Source of the DNA: Ursus arctos | Taxonomy: Eukaryota; Chordata; Mammalia; Carnivora; Ursidae | DNA: 64,000 nt | NCBI RefSeq assembly: GCF_023065955.2 | Contig: NW_026622997.1 | Coordinates: 6,248,001 to 6,312,000 of the forward strand | Direction: 5' to 3' | Shown: in pieces, positions 22,646-34,808 of the stretch | How positions within the stretch are numbered: the stretch's first letter is position 1 | How the letters are laid out: each line of letters begins with the position of its first letter | Program-made: the position numbers and the translations under genes | The notes under the pieces: generated by a model | Told to the model about the DNA's origin: nothing | The model's database searches: none | The model's input: only the letters and a program-made list of their open reading frames with translations

Positions 22646-25614
22646 AGGGCCAGATAGGTAGAGTCTAAGATGGTGGAGGAGTAGGAGACCGTGGTTTCAT
22701 CTGGTCCCAGGAACTCAGCTAGACAGCTATTAAATCATTCTGAACACCTGAGAACTCAACCAGAGATCCAAGAGAAGAATAGCTGCGACTCTACAAATAG
22801 AAAAAGTGACCACTTTCTGCAAGGTAGAAGGTGCAGAGAAGTGAATCCGAGGTGATATGTGGAAAGATAAACCACAGGGGAAGGAAGCCTCCATCAGCCA
22901 GCGACCAGAAAGTAATATAGCAGCAGAGCACAAAATCAGAACTTTTAGAAGTCTGCTCCGGTGAGGGATGTCCCTGACTTAAAGGTGCTCAGGTGGTGAA
23001 CTGGAGCAGAATCCTAAGTAGGACAGTGTGGTCTCAGGATCCTTGGGGTCACAGGAAGACTAGAGGTGCCTGAGTGAGGTAGAGTTCCCAGGCATTGGAG
23101 CAAGGAAGCCAGCTGCAATCATCCAGGCTAGGAGTGGGCTTTCAGCTCAGGGTTGCCATGTACTGTGAACCAGCAAGCAGCAGAACCACCCAAAGACCCC
23201 CCCCCTTTCTCCCCCAGAAGGACCAGCATGGGTGCACACCACAAGAGTCTGGAGGGTTTGGAGACTCGAAACAGGATCACATGCCTGAGATACAAAGCTC
23301 AGTCACAGGCTGGGCGAGCACAGAGTGCAGAAGAAGACCAGGGAGAAAGAAGTGATTGACTGCTTTTCCCTGAGGGCTCACTGAGGAGTGGGGCCCCAAG
23401 TTCTTGGCTCCACAGATAGAAATTGAGATGCCCCCATTTTCATTCTCATCCTCTAAAGCTGTGCAGAGAGCCTTCAGGGAATAAAAGCCACATAGAGCAA
23501 ACTGGAACAGATTACTTAGCCTGGCCCCCTGGCAAGGGGGTGTGATTCCACCCAGGGCAAAGACACTTCAGAACCAATGCAACAGGCCCCTCGCCCAGAT
23601 GATCAGCAAGAATGTCCAGCCAAGACCAAGTTTACCGATCATTGAGAACTACAAAATTCAAGTAGAGGAATATAGCATAGAGAATTCATGGTTTTTCCCC
23701 CATGATTCTTTAGTCTTTCAATTTTAATTTTTATTCCCTCTTTTCTTTTCTAACCAATTTCTTATTTTATCAAAACTTTTTTAAAAATCTCTTTTAATTT
23801 TCATTTTTACACTTACACATTCTATCCTTTCATTGTATTTAATTTTATTTTAGTAAATATATAAGTTTTTCTTACTTTACAATTTTGGGATCTAGTTTTC
23901 TATCAAACAGACCAAAATAAACACAGGATCCAATGTATTGGTCTATTCTGTTCACCTGTCTGATTATATTATCCCCCATTTTTTAATTTTTTTTGTTTGT
24001 TTTGGGTCACTTCAGACTACTTTAGTGTATATTTCTCTGGGGTAGTTGTTGCCATTCTAGTATTTTGTTCTATCATTCATCTATTCTTCTCTGGACAGAA
24101 TGACAAGACAGAAAAACTCACCTCAGAAAAAAGAACAAGAGGCAGTACTGACTGCCAGGGACCTAATCAGTATGGATATAAGTAAGATGTCAGAACTAAA
24201 TTCAGAATAACAATTATAAAGATACTAGCTGGGCTTGAAAAAAACATAAAAGACACAAGAGAATCCCTTTCTGGAGAAATAAAATAACAAAAAGCTAATC
24301 AAGTAAAAGTCAAAAAGGCTTTCAATGAGATGCAATTAAAAAAATGTAGGCTCTAACTGCTAGGATAAACGAGGTAGAAGAGAGAATTAGTAATAGAGTA
24401 GACAAAATGATGGAGAATAAAGAAGCTGAGAAAAAGAGATAAGCAACTACTGAATCAGGACGTAAGAATTCAAGAGATAAGTGATACCATAGGAAAAACA
24501 ATATTAGAATAATTGGGATCCAAGAAGAGGAGGAAAGGCAGGGGGGCAGAAGGTATACTGGAGCAAATTATAGTGGAGAACTTCCTTAACCTGGGAAGGA
24601 AACAGGCATCCAAGTCCAGGAGGCACAGAGAACCCCCTTCAAAATCAATAAAAATAGGTCAACATCCCGACATATAATAGTGAAACTTGCAAATCTCAGA
24701 GATGAAGAGAAAATCCTGAAAGCAGTCGGGACAAGAGGTCCATAACCTACAAGGGTAGAAACATTAGACTGGCAGCAGACGGGCATGATATATTCAAGGT
24801 GCTAATTGAGAAAAATATGCAGTCAAGAATACATTATCCAGCTAGGATATCATTTAAAATAGAAGGAGAGAAAAAAAGCTTCCAGGACAAACAGAAACTA
24901 AAAGAATTTGTGATCACCAAACCAGCCCTACAAGAAATATTAAAAGGGATCTTTTAAGCAGAGAGCCCAAAAGTAACATAGACCAGAAAGGAACAGAGAC
25001 AATATACAGAAACAATGACTTTACAGGCAATACAATGGCACTAAATTCATACCTTTCAATAGTTACTCTGAATGTAAATGGGCTAAATGGACAAATCAAA
25101 AGAAACAGGGTATCAGATTGTATAAAAAAGTAAGCTGTCCATCAACAGATGAATGGATAAAGAAAATGTGATACATATATATACAATGGAATACTACTCA
25201 GCCATCAGAAAAATGAAATCTTGCCATTTGCAACCATGTAGATGGAACTAGAGGGTATTATGCTATGCAAAATAAGTCAATCAGAGAAAGACAATTATCA
25301 TGTGATCTTACGTGTAGAATTTAAGAAACAAAACAGGATCAAAGGGAAGAGAGGAAAAAATAAAACAAGACAAAATCACAGAGGGAGACAAACTATAAAA
25401 GATTCTTAACCATAGGAAACAAACTGAAGGTTGCTGGAGGGGGAGGGGGAGAATGGGTAACTGGGTGATGGCAATTAAGGAGGGCACATGATATAATGAG
25501 CACTAGGTATTATATAAGACTGATGAATCACTGACCTCTACCACTGAAACCAATAATACATATATTGTAATTAACTGAACTTAAATAAAAATAATGAAAA
25601 AGGAATAAAAAAAA
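22646..25614 (+). mobile_element. Older L1 with 5'UTR and large internal deletion
   Basis: Starts with a 5'UTR whose opening (taagatggtggaggagtagg) parallels the full-length copy at 37440, continues through an ORF1 relic, and enters the first codons of ORF2 at about 25030. Near 25130 it jumps straight to the end of ORF2 (tgtccatcaacagatgaatg) and the 3'UTR. Compared with the full-length copy, about 3.5 kb is missing. A 14-bp flank match, aaatgtcatcttcc, lies at 22631-22644 and 25617-25630. Confidence 0.88.
24100..24957 (+). pseudogene. L1 ORF1 relic
   Basis: ORF1p is the trimeric RNA-binding protein that packages L1 RNA in the cytoplasm. I take the start as the ATG at 24100, by likeness to 38416 in the full-length copy, and the end as the TAA at 24955-24957. 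The first frame runs only about 36 codons. The middle encodes a charged, coiled-coil-like region. The end carries recognisable C-terminal-domain phrases such as nucleotides atgcagtcaagaatacatta, corresponding to the conserved block before the terminus. Multiple stops and shifts rule out function. Confidence 0.8.
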
Positions 25615-25672
25615 TTAAATGTCATCTTCCTAAGAACTATAAGACATGCAAGAAAAATGAAACAATGGCACG

Positions 25673-25673
<1 letters not shown>

Positions 25674-25706
<33 letters not shown>
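25674..25706. repeat. AC dinucleotide microsatellite
   Basis: About 16 uninterrupted units, just upstream of a young SINE. Confidence 0.97.
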
Positions 25707-25709
<3 letters not shown>

Positions 25710-25736
25710 CAAAAGCAATCAAAAGAAATATATCCG

Positions 25737-25942
25737 GGGGGGCGCCTGGGTGGCACAGCGGTTAAGCGTCTGCCTTCGGCTCAGGGCGTGATCCCGGCAT
25801 TATGGGATCGAGCCCCACATCAGGCTCCTCCGCTAGGAGCCTGCTTCTTCCTCTCCCACTCCCCCTGCTTGTGTTCCCTCTCTCGCTGGCTGTCTCTATC
25901 TCTGTCAAATAAATAAAATCTTTAAAAAAAAAAAAAAAAAAA
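25737..25942 (+). mobile_element. Young CAN-type SINE (SINEC)
   Basis: The head has an A-box-like tggcacagcggttaagcg and a B-box-like gatcgagccccacat, the two internal RNA polymerase III promoter elements. A CT-rich body and a long A tail follow. A perfect 16-bp duplication, aaaagaaatatatccg, flanks it at 25721-25736 and 25943-25958. Low divergence and the intact tail suggest a recent insertion. Confidence 0.97.
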
Positions 25943-26159
25943 AAAAGAAATATATCCGAGGAAGCCCAGGCATTAAATTTAACTAGACAAAGGATTTAAT
26001 TCATCTATTTTAAATTTGTCCAAAGCACTAAAAGCAATCAGACCCAAACAACTAAGGGAAAGTATGAGAATGATATTTCACCAGTATAGAATATCAATAA
26101 AGAGAAATTGTTTTTTAGAAAAGATGAAATCTAGAAGGAAAAAGTATAAAAATTGAAAT

Positions 26160-27808
26160 GAAAATTCACTAGAGGAGCTCAACAGCAGATTTGAATAGGC
26201 AGAAGAAAAAAATCTAGATAAATTAATAGAGGTTATTTAGCATGGGGAACAGAAAAAAAAAAAAGAATGAAAATAAAAATGGACAGTACCTTTGAGACCT
26301 GTAGAACACTATCAAGCAAATGTACATATGCTTAATGGGAGTCCAAAAAGGAAAGGAAAGAAAGGGACAAAAAGAATATTTAAAGAAAATATGGGCAAAA
26401 TTTCCCAATTTTGATGAAAAACAATCAATGCATCCAGGAAGTTCAATAAACTCCAAGCTGGATAAAGTTAAAGAAAACAAGAACTGTCAAAAGACAAAGA
26501 GATCACCCTGGAAAGCAGCAAGAAAGAAGCAACTCATCATGTACATTAGCTTCTCAAAAAAATTAAAAGCTGATTTCTCATCAAAACCATGAAGACCATA
26601 TGGTAATGAGATGACACATTTGAAATGGTGAATCAAAAGTACTGCCAACCAAGAATTCTATATCCAGCAATACCATCCTTCAAAAATGAAGGGGAAATTG
26701 AGACATTTCCACGTAAACAAAACCTGAGAAAATACATTGCTACTGGACCTGCCATACAATAACTACTATGGAGATTAATCTGGGCTAAATCAAATCCAAA
26801 TAAAAAACTAAAGAGTACCAATAAAAGTCACATATACAAATATGTGTGTGTGTGTGTGTGTGTATTAAGTAAAATATAAGACAGTAAAAAAGTATTTTTA
26901 TTTTAATTCTTTTTCTTTGCCTACCTAATTTAAAAGACACTCCATAAGACAATAATTATAAATAAATCTGTGTTGATGAGCATACGATGTATAGGGTGTA
27001 ATCCATATGAAGATAATAGGACAAAGGAAAGGAGAGTGAAACTGTATAGTAGCAATGTTTCTGTATACTACTGAAATTATTTGGTATTAATCTGAACTAG
27101 GTTATAATTTAGTTATAGATTATAGATTAAATTACAGATTATAACCATTTATAATTAAGGATGTTGATTTTAAACACCAGAAAAATAACTGAAAATAACT
27201 TTTAAAGTTTAGTTTAAAAAATGCTGTGGGATATTTAAATTGTACACTAGAAAATATCTATGTAGCATAAAATTAAGTGATACTGATTGAATAAAGGAAC
27301 AAAAATTATAGCATATAGAAAATAGATAGTAAAATGGTAGATATAAATTCTACCTTATCATTAATTACATTACAGTAAATGGATAAAAGAGTCCAATCAA
27401 AAGAAGGAGAATGGCAGAATGGATTTTAAAAACATGATCCAACTATATGCTATCTTAAAAAAATACATTTTATACTTAAAGACACAAATAAGTTGTAAAT
27501 AAAACATAAAAGAAAACATGACATTGTAACAATAAAAAGAGAGCTATAGTGGCTACACTAACATCAGATAAAATATATCTTAAGACAAACAAATGCTTCT
27601 AGAGACAAAGGATATTTCATAATGATACAAGAGTCAATCAGTCAAAAATATTACAATTCTAAACATAGAAGCACCTAGCATAACATATATGCACCTAACA
27701 ACAGAGCCCCCAAAATACACAAAGCAAAAACTGACAGAATCGAAGAGAGAAATGGATGTCTCAACAATAACAATTGGAAACTTTAATACCCTACTTTCAA
27801 TAATGGAT
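26160..27808 (+). mobile_element. Old L1, segment 1: ORF1 end and ORF2 start
   Basis: A diverged L1 in sense orientation. About 26330-26760 follows the ORF1 C-terminal part, and 27350-27808 the endonuclease-coding start of ORF2 (taatggatagaaaaactaga). The 5' limit is uncertain. The element is broken by later insertions and resumes at 29787, 30446, 31144 and probably 32451. Confidence 0.7.
26843..26863. repeat. TG dinucleotide microsatellite
   Basis: About ten TG units. Confidence 0.95.
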
Positions 27809-27822
27809 AGAAAAACTAGACA

Positions 27823-28335
27823 TTGGTCTATGTGTCTGTTTTTGTGCCAGTAGCATGTTGTCTTTGTGATCACAGCTTTGTAGTACAGCTTGAAATCCGG
27901 CATTGTGATGCCCCCAGCATTGTTTTTCCTTTTCAATAGTTCCTTGGAGATTCGGGGCCTTTTCTGTTTCCATACAAATTTAAGGACTATTTGTTCCAGT
28001 TCTTTGAAAAATGTCCTCGGTATTTTGATCGGGATAGCACTGAAAGTGTAGATTGCTCTGGGTAGCATGGACATTTTAACTATGTTAATTCTTCCGATCC
28101 ATGAGCATGGAATATCTTTCCATCTTTTTATGTCTTCCTCAATGTCTTTCAAGAGTGATTTATAGTTTCTAGAATATAGGTCCTTTACGTCTCTGGTTAA
28201 CTTAATTCCAAGGTAACGTATGGTTTTTGGTGCTATTGTAAATGGGATGGATTCCCTAATTTCTCTTTCTTCGGTCTCGTTATTCATGTATAGAAATGCA
28301 ACTGATTTCTGAGCATTGATTTTGTATCCCGCCAC
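27823..28335 (-). pseudogene. Inverted L1 ORF2 segment
   Basis: On the minus strand this encodes an uninterrupted stretch matching the ORF2 region after the FADD motif. It begins with the residues [10 protein letters not shown] and ends at HKNRHIDQ. It is only a slice of ORF2, with no catalytic centre, and it reads on into unrelated sequence. Non-functional. Confidence 0.9.
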
Positions 28336-28373
28336 ATTACTGAGACCAATGGAACAATATAGAGAACCCAGAG

Positions 28374-29483
28374 ATGGACCCTCGGCTCTTTGGGCAACTA
28401 ATATTTGATAAAGCAGGAAAAAACATCCGGTGGGAAAAAGACAGTCTCTTCAATAAATGGTGCTGGGAAAATTGGACAGCTACATGCAAAAGAATGAAAC
28501 TTGACCACTATCTCACACCATACACAAAAATAAACTCCAAATGGATGAAAGACCTCGATGTGAGGCAGGAATCCATCAAAATTCTAGAGGAGAACATAGG
28601 CAGCAACCTCTACGACATCGGCCAAAGCAACCTTTTTCATGACACATCCCCAGAGGCAAGAGAAACAAAAGATAAAATGAACTTATGGGACTTCATCAAG
28701 ATTAAAAGCTTCTGCACAGCCAAGGAAACAGTCAGAAAAACTAAGAGGCAGCCCGTGGATTGGGAGAATATATTTGCAAATGATGCTACAGATAAAGGAC
28801 TGGTATCCAAGATCTACAAAGAACTTCTCAAACTCAATACATGAGAAACAAATAAACAAATCAAAAAATGGGCAGAAGATATGAACAGACACTTTTCCAA
28901 TGAAGACATACAAATGGCTAACAGACACATGAAAAAATGTTCAAAATCATTAGCCATCAGGGAAATTCAAATCAAAACCACACTGAGATACCACCTTATG
29001 CCAGTTAGAATGGCAAAAATAGACAAGGCAAGAAACAACAAATGTTGGAGAGGATGTGGAGAAAGGGGATCCCTCCTACATTGTTGGTGGGAATGCAAGT
29101 TGGTACAGCCACTCTGAAAAACAGCGTGGAGGTCCCTTAAAAAGTTAAAAATTGAGCTACCCTATGATCCAGCCATTGCACTACTGGGTATTTACCCCAA
29201 AGATATAGACGTAGTGAAGAGAAGGGCCATATGCACCCCAATGTTCATAGCAGCAATGTCCACAATAGCTAAATCGTGGAAGGAGCCGAGATGCCCTGCA
29301 ACAGATGACTGGATTAAGAAGTTGTGGTCCATATATACAATGGAATATTACCCAGCTATCAGAAAGAATGAGTTCTCAACATTTGCTGCAACATGGACGG
29401 CACTGGAGGAGATAATGCTAAGTGAAATAAGTCAAGCAGAGAAAGACAACTATCATATGATTTCTCTCATCTATGGAACATAA
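28374..29483 (+). pseudogene. L1 ORF2 C-terminal relic
   Basis: Sense continuation from the residues [15 protein letters not shown] to the C-terminal end at a TAA near 29481. A stop near 28842 and another near 29115 interrupt the frame. The cysteine-rich C-terminal motif is visible as [18 protein letters not shown] at about 29043-29096. Lacks endonuclease and reverse transcriptase domains. Confidence 0.9.
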
Positions 29484-29786
29484 GAACTAGGATGATCAGT
29501 AGGGGAAGAAAGGGATAAAGAAAGGGGAGGTAATCAGAAGGAGGAATGAAACATGAGAGACTATGGACTATGAGAAACAAACTGAGGGCCTCAGAGGGGA
29601 GGGGGTGGGGGAATGGGATAGACCGGTGATGGGTAGTAAGGACGGCACGTATTGCATGGTGCACTGGGTGTTATATGCAACTAATGAATCATCGAGCCTT
29701 ACATCGGAAACTGGGGATGTACTGTATGGTGACTAACATAATATAATAAAAAATCATTAAAAAAAAAAGAAAAGAAAAACTAGACA

Positions 29787-30009
29787 AAAGGAAATAAACA
29801 AATTAAGCAACACTATCAAACAACTAGACCTTTAGAAAATTCCACCCAACAACAGCAGAATACATATTTTTCTTCTCAAATGGATGTGGAACATTCTCCA
29901 GGACAAACCATATGTTAATCTATAAAACAACTCTCAATAAATTTTAAAAGATTAATATTATACACAATATGTTTTCTAAACAAACTGGAATGAAATTAAA
30001 AATCAAAAA
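29787..30009 (+). mobile_element. Old L1, segment 2: ORF2 endonuclease region
   Basis: Continues segment 1 across the young insertion, with gtggaacattctccaggaca marking the end of the endonuclease-coding part. Confidence 0.75.
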
Positions 30010-30237
30010 GGAAACAAACAAAAAACCAGACTGTTAAATATAGAGGACAAACTGGTGGTTACCAGAGGAGAGATGGATGGGAGATAGGTGAAATAGGTGA
30101 AAAGGATTAAGAGTACACTTATCACGAGGAGCACTGAGTAATGCAGAAAATTGTCGAGTCATTATACTGTACACCTGAAACTAATATAACACTGTATTCA
30201 TCATATTTAAATTTAAAAATAAATAAATAAATTTTAG
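30010..30237 (+). mobile_element. L1 3' end, older subfamily, nested
   Basis: Carries gaggacaaactggtggttac, gagcactgagtaatg and cacctgaaactaatataaca, the 3'UTR of an intermediate-age L1. It lies inside the old L1 and is followed directly by a SINE. Confidence 0.85.
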
Positions 30238-30445
30238 TGACACCTGGGTGGCTGTCGGTTAAGGGTCCAACTCTTGGGTTCAGCTCGGGTCATGATCTCA
30301 GGGTCGTAGGAACAAGCCCTGCAACAAGCTCCGTTCTCAGCATAGAGTCTGCTTGGGATTCTCTCTCTCCCTGTGCCCCTCCCCCCACTCTCACTCTCTC
30401 TCAAAAAATAAATAAATAAAATCTTTTAAATAAATAAATAAATAA
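30238..30445 (+). mobile_element. CAN-type SINE (SINEC)
   Basis: Head acacctgggtggctgtcggt with a small deletion, CT-rich body, and a long AATA-rich tail. No clear duplication, because both flanks are AAATAA-rich. Confidence 0.92.
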
Positions 30446-30927
30446 ACTTTTAAATGACAGAAGAAAGTTTAGGAGATTCACAAATATTTGCAAGTTAAAA
30501 AACACCTTCCTAAATATCAATGAGTCAAAGAAAAAATCACAAAGAAAATTAGAAAATACTTTGAGATAAATGAACACAAAAATAAAACACTAAAACTAGT
30601 GGGGTGCAGTAAAATCAGTGCTCAGTGGTAAATTTATAGATGGAAATACCTACATTTTTTTAAATTCTCAAATCAATAATCTAACCTTCCATCTAAAGAA
30701 ACTAGAAAAAGAAGAGCAAAAAGAAAACATAGGGAAGGAAGACATAATAAAGACAAAAGTACAAATTAGAGGAAAAAATAGAAAAACAGTAAATAAAACC
30801 AATAAAACAAAAGCTGTTTCTTTAAAAGATTAACAAAATTGATAAACTTTAGCTAGAATAACCAAGAAAAAAATGATGAAGGCTCAATTGCTAAAATTAG
30901 GACTACAACAGTAGATATTACTATCTT
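30446..30927 (+). mobile_element. Old L1, segment 3: ORF2 after the endonuclease
   Basis: Follows segment 2 in element order: the gattcacaaatatttgcaag region, then the basic stretch upstream of the reverse transcriptase. Confidence 0.75.
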
Positions 30928-31143
30928 CTTTCTTTCTTTTTTTTTTTTTAGATTTTATTTTTTATTATTTGTTTGACAGAGAGAGACAGCCAGTGAGAGA
31001 GGGAACACAAGCAGGGGGAGTGGGAGAGAAAGAAGCAGGTTCCCAGCAGAGGAGCCTGATGTGGGCCTCGATCCCAGAACACCAGGATCACGCCCAGAGC
31101 CAAAGGCAGATGCTTAATGACTGAGCCACCCAGGCACCCCTAT
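30928..31143 (-). mobile_element. CAN-type SINE (SINEC), antisense
   Basis: A CTTT/T tail complement, GA-rich body complement and the head complement ending ctgagccacccaggcacccc. A short ctatctt match flanks it at 30921-30927 and 31144-31150. Confidence 0.93.
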
Positions 31144-32028
31144 CTATCTTATTTCTTATAAGGAAAGAAGAATTATAAGGCAATACTATAAGGAATTAAA
31201 AAGGCAACAAATTAGATGACCTAGATGAAATGAGCAAATTCCTAGAAAGACACAAACTACCAAAACTGGCTTAAGAAGAAGCAGAAATTCTTAATAGAAT
31301 TTTAACAAATGAAGAGATAACATTAATAACCAAAAAATTTCTCACAGAGAAGGGGCCAGTACAAGGTGGTATCAGTGGTAAATTTTACCAAGCATTTAAA
31401 AAATAATTAATACAAATTCTTCACAAACTCTTCCAAAAGAATGGAAGAGGAAGGAACACTTCCCAACTCAATATATGAGGCCAGTATGAGCCTGACACCA
31501 AAACCAAAAACAACACAAGAAATCTGTAGATCAATATGCCTTATGAACATAGATGAAACAATCCTCAACAAATTCCAACCAACTTGAATCAAGCAACATA
31601 TAAAAAGAATTATACACTATAACCAAGTGGGATTTATTCTGGGAATGCAAGGTTGGCTTAACTGAAAATCAATTAATGTAATAAACCATAGAAAAAGGAC
31701 AAAAGCCATATGATCATCTCAATAGATTCAGGAAAAGCATTTAACAAAACCAAATACCTTCTCACAATAAAAGCATGAGAAAAATAAGAAACCTTTTCCC
31801 CTGGATAAAGGAATTTATGAAAAACCTGTAGATAACACCAAAGTTAATGGTAAAAGAATGAATACTTCCCCCTATCATTAGGAACAAAACAAAGATATCT
31901 GCTATCACTATTTCTAGTGAACATTGTACTGGAGTTCTAGGAAGAATAATTAGGCAAGAAATAAGCAGACTAAAAAAGACAAAAAAGATATCTACCTATA
32001 TTTACGCTTGACATGATCTTGTATATAG
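31144..32028 (+). mobile_element. Old L1, segment 4: ORF2 reverse transcriptase region
   Basis: The DNA reads as a decayed reverse transcriptase block: ccaagtgggatttattctgg is the conserved QVGFI-coding stretch, followed by a degraded active-site region near 31710-31750. Many stops. Confidence 0.78.
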
Positions 32029-32450
32029 AAACACACACACACACACACACGTACATATATATACAATGGAATAGCATTCAGCCATAAAAAAAGGAATGAA
32101 ACCTTGCCATTTGGGACAACATGGATGATTCTAGATAGTATAACACTAAGGGAAATAAGCCAGAGAAAGGCAAATATCATATCACTCATATGTGGAATTG
32201 AAGAAACAAAACAAAACAAAGGGAAAAAAGAGACAGATAAAAAAAAAACAACCAGACTTTTAACTATAGAGAACAAAGGGACGTTACCAGAAGGACAGTG
32301 GGTGAGGGGATGGGTGAAATAGATGAAGGGAATTAAGAGCACATGTATTTGATGAGTACTGAGTAATATATGGAACTGCTGAATCACTATATTGTACACC
32401 TGAAACTAATATAACACTACATTAACTACACTGGAATTAAAAATTTTTTT
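32029..32450 (+). mobile_element. L1 3' end with AC run, nested
   Basis: An AC run at 32030-32050 leads into atacaatggaatagcattca, the end of ORF2, and a 3'UTR ending cacctgaaactaatataaca plus an A/T-rich tail. It lies within the older L1. Confidence 0.85.
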
Positions 32451-33515
32451 AAAAATCTGGAAGAGCAAACATTGGAGAACCAACAATGTTTCAAACAAGT
32501 TGTAAAAACTATAGTCATCTTTCCAAAAAAAAAATTTTATACTTTTGTATTTCAAAGGACATAATTTAAAAAGTGGAAGTTGACACAAGAACGGGAGAAA
32601 ATATTCATAAATCATGTCTTTGATAAGGGACTTGTGTCTAGAATATATTAAGAAGTCTTATAATTCAACAATAAAAAACACAAATAACTCTAATTTTTAA
32701 AAATAAGCAAAGTATTTGGATATTCCTTTCTCCAAATGTATACAAATAGAAAGTTTATAGAAAGATGCTTGGTATCACTAGTCAAATGCAAATGCAAATT
32801 GAAACCACACTTTATACTTGTGATGGCTAGAATCAAAATAATAAGCATTTGTGAGAATGTGGAGAAACTAGAACTTGATACATTGCTAGTGGAAATGTAA
32901 AATAGTGTAGAGCTTTGGAAACAGTTTGCAAAGTTCCTCAAAATGTTAAACATAGCATTACCATATGACTCAGCAACTCCACTCCTAGGTGTCTACCAAA
33001 GAGAATTGAAAACATATGTCCACACAAAAACTGACACACAAATGTTCATAGCAGCATTATTTATAATAGCCCAAAATAGGAACAGCCCAAAATGTCTATC
33101 AACCGATTGATTGATAAACCAAAGTGGTATATTCATACAATAAAATATATAACAAGGTATGGATACATAGTACAACATGGATGAACCATGAAAACATTAT
33201 AAAAGTGAAAGTAGCAGAATGAAAGACCACATAATGTTTTATTTCATTTAAATGAAATGTCCAGTATAAGCAAATCATAGAAACAAAAAGTAGATTAGTG
33301 GTTGCCAATGCCTGGGGGAAGGAGGAGATTGTGAATGACTGCTAATAGGTACAGGGTTTCTTTTTGGGTGATAAGTATGTCCTGGAATTAGATAGTGGTG
33401 ATGGTTGCATAACTTTATGAATATACCAAAACCCACTGAAATGTGTACACTAAAGGGAAAGGAATGTAAATAGAGCGTGTTTGTATCTCAATAAAAGAAA
33501 AAATGCAATAATAAA
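32451..33515 (+). mobile_element. Old L1, segment 5: ORF2 end and 3'UTR
   Basis: Contains gggagaaaatattcataaat and gttcatagcagcattattta from the end of ORF2, then a 3'UTR with gtgtacactaaagggaaagg. About 1 kb of expected ORF2 is missing before it, so it may be a separate copy. Confidence 0.72.
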
Positions 33516-34000
33516 CATTTTTGTACATGTATTGCTACATACTAGGGTTTTCTTTCTAAGGATAGATTCCTAAGTGTGGGATTGCTGTGTCTAAGTTATA
33601 TGGGGTTATTTCCCAATTTTCGATATTGCCAAGTTTTTTTCCCCAAAAGTGGTACATTACTTCACACTCATAGCAACAATATATCAGTGGGTTCTTGTCT
33701 CTGAATTCTGCTTTTTCACTCTTTTTAATTTTTACCAAGCTGATGTATGAAAACAATATCATTATATAAACCCCATCTCCCTATTTCATTCAGCTTCTTT
33801 TCATACTGATATGTATATGGATTTCCCTAACAATGAACTGCCAAATTGTATCTGTTGCCTATTTTTCTATTAGATTGTTTGTCATTTCCTTAACAATTTA
33901 TAAGAGTTCTTTCTACATTTGATGTATTGACCCTTTATCTATCTTACACATCACAGATTTTACCCCCTTTCATTTATGATGCCTAAATCTTTAAATGTCC
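33516..34000 (-). mobile_element. Old L1 fragment, antisense
   Basis: Reads as the complement of the end of ORF2: ggatagattcctaagtgtgg, then the ttgccaag region, then agagttctttctacatttga. Interrupted by unrecognised sequence near 33770-33830. Confidence 0.65.
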
Positions 34001-34422
34001 ATTTATATTGTTACAATATGGTTTGAATAATTTGTAAAATAAGAAATATGCAAGACTACTTCATACCTCCTCTTTCCATGAACGCTCATACTCTCCCATG
34101 TCCTTATTCTCACTATTCAAATAGAAACCATCCTGCCTGAATCCGTACCTATATATGCTGCCCCTTAAAAATCTCGAATCCGTCAACCAGTCTCACTTGG
34201 GATCCAAAGACCATCATCCACTTGCATAGCTCCTTGGAATTTGAATTCAAAGTTTTGGTTTTGTACCATCACTTACTATGACCAGAACTTGATAGGTGTC
34301 AAAAAATGCTACTTGAATTGAATTAACAGGTTTGGGAGAAGACAGACTAGGAATTGATAAAAAATAAATCCATTTCCTGAAATTAGTGGGACTAGATTAA
34401 TCTGGTCTAGTCAAAATTCTAA
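34001..34422. other. Unique sequence, no gene seen
   Basis: No family or coding signal recognised. Confidence 0.5.
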
Positions 34423-34623
34423 AGCAGTGTCTCTCACATTTTTTTCATCTCAGGACCTCTTTACCCCCTTAAAAACGTATCCCCAGAGGCTTTTGTGTAG
34501 GTGATTTATATCTACCAACTTTTACTGTATTCAAATCAAAACTAAGTTTTAAAATATTTATTCATTAATTTTAAATAAGAATAAAACCATTTTATGTTAG
34601 CATAAATACATATTCTATAAAAA

Positions 34624-34808
34624 GGGGTGCCTGGGTGGTGCAGTCAGTTGAGCAACTGACCCTTGGTTTCCCCCAGGTCGTGATCAAGCCCCAGATCAGC
34701 TCCGCGCTCAGCACTGATTCTGCTTGAGATTTTCTCTCCCTCTCCCTCTGCCCCTCCCATTCATGTTCCCTGTCTCTCTCTCAAATAAACAAATAAATCT
34801 TTAAAAAA
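34624..34808 (+). mobile_element. CAN-type SINE (SINEC)
   Basis: Head ggggtgcctgggtggtgcag, shortened body and AAATAAAC tail. Inserted in the hAT-like element. Confidence 0.92.

Larger units (their letters stand above)
27823..29772 (+). mobile_element. Young L1 with twin-priming inversion
   Basis: The 3' part, 28343 to about 29760, is sense L1 from late ORF2 to the tail. The 5' part, 27823-28343, is antisense L1 coding for the reverse transcriptase thumb region just upstream in the element. A 14-bp duplication, agaaaaactagaca, flanks the whole insert at 27809-27822 and 29773-29786. The two parts meet where the element reads agaccaat, and the same seven bases gaccaat end the inverted part, so they overlap slightly. 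This is the expected structure of twin priming. Confidence 0.93.
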
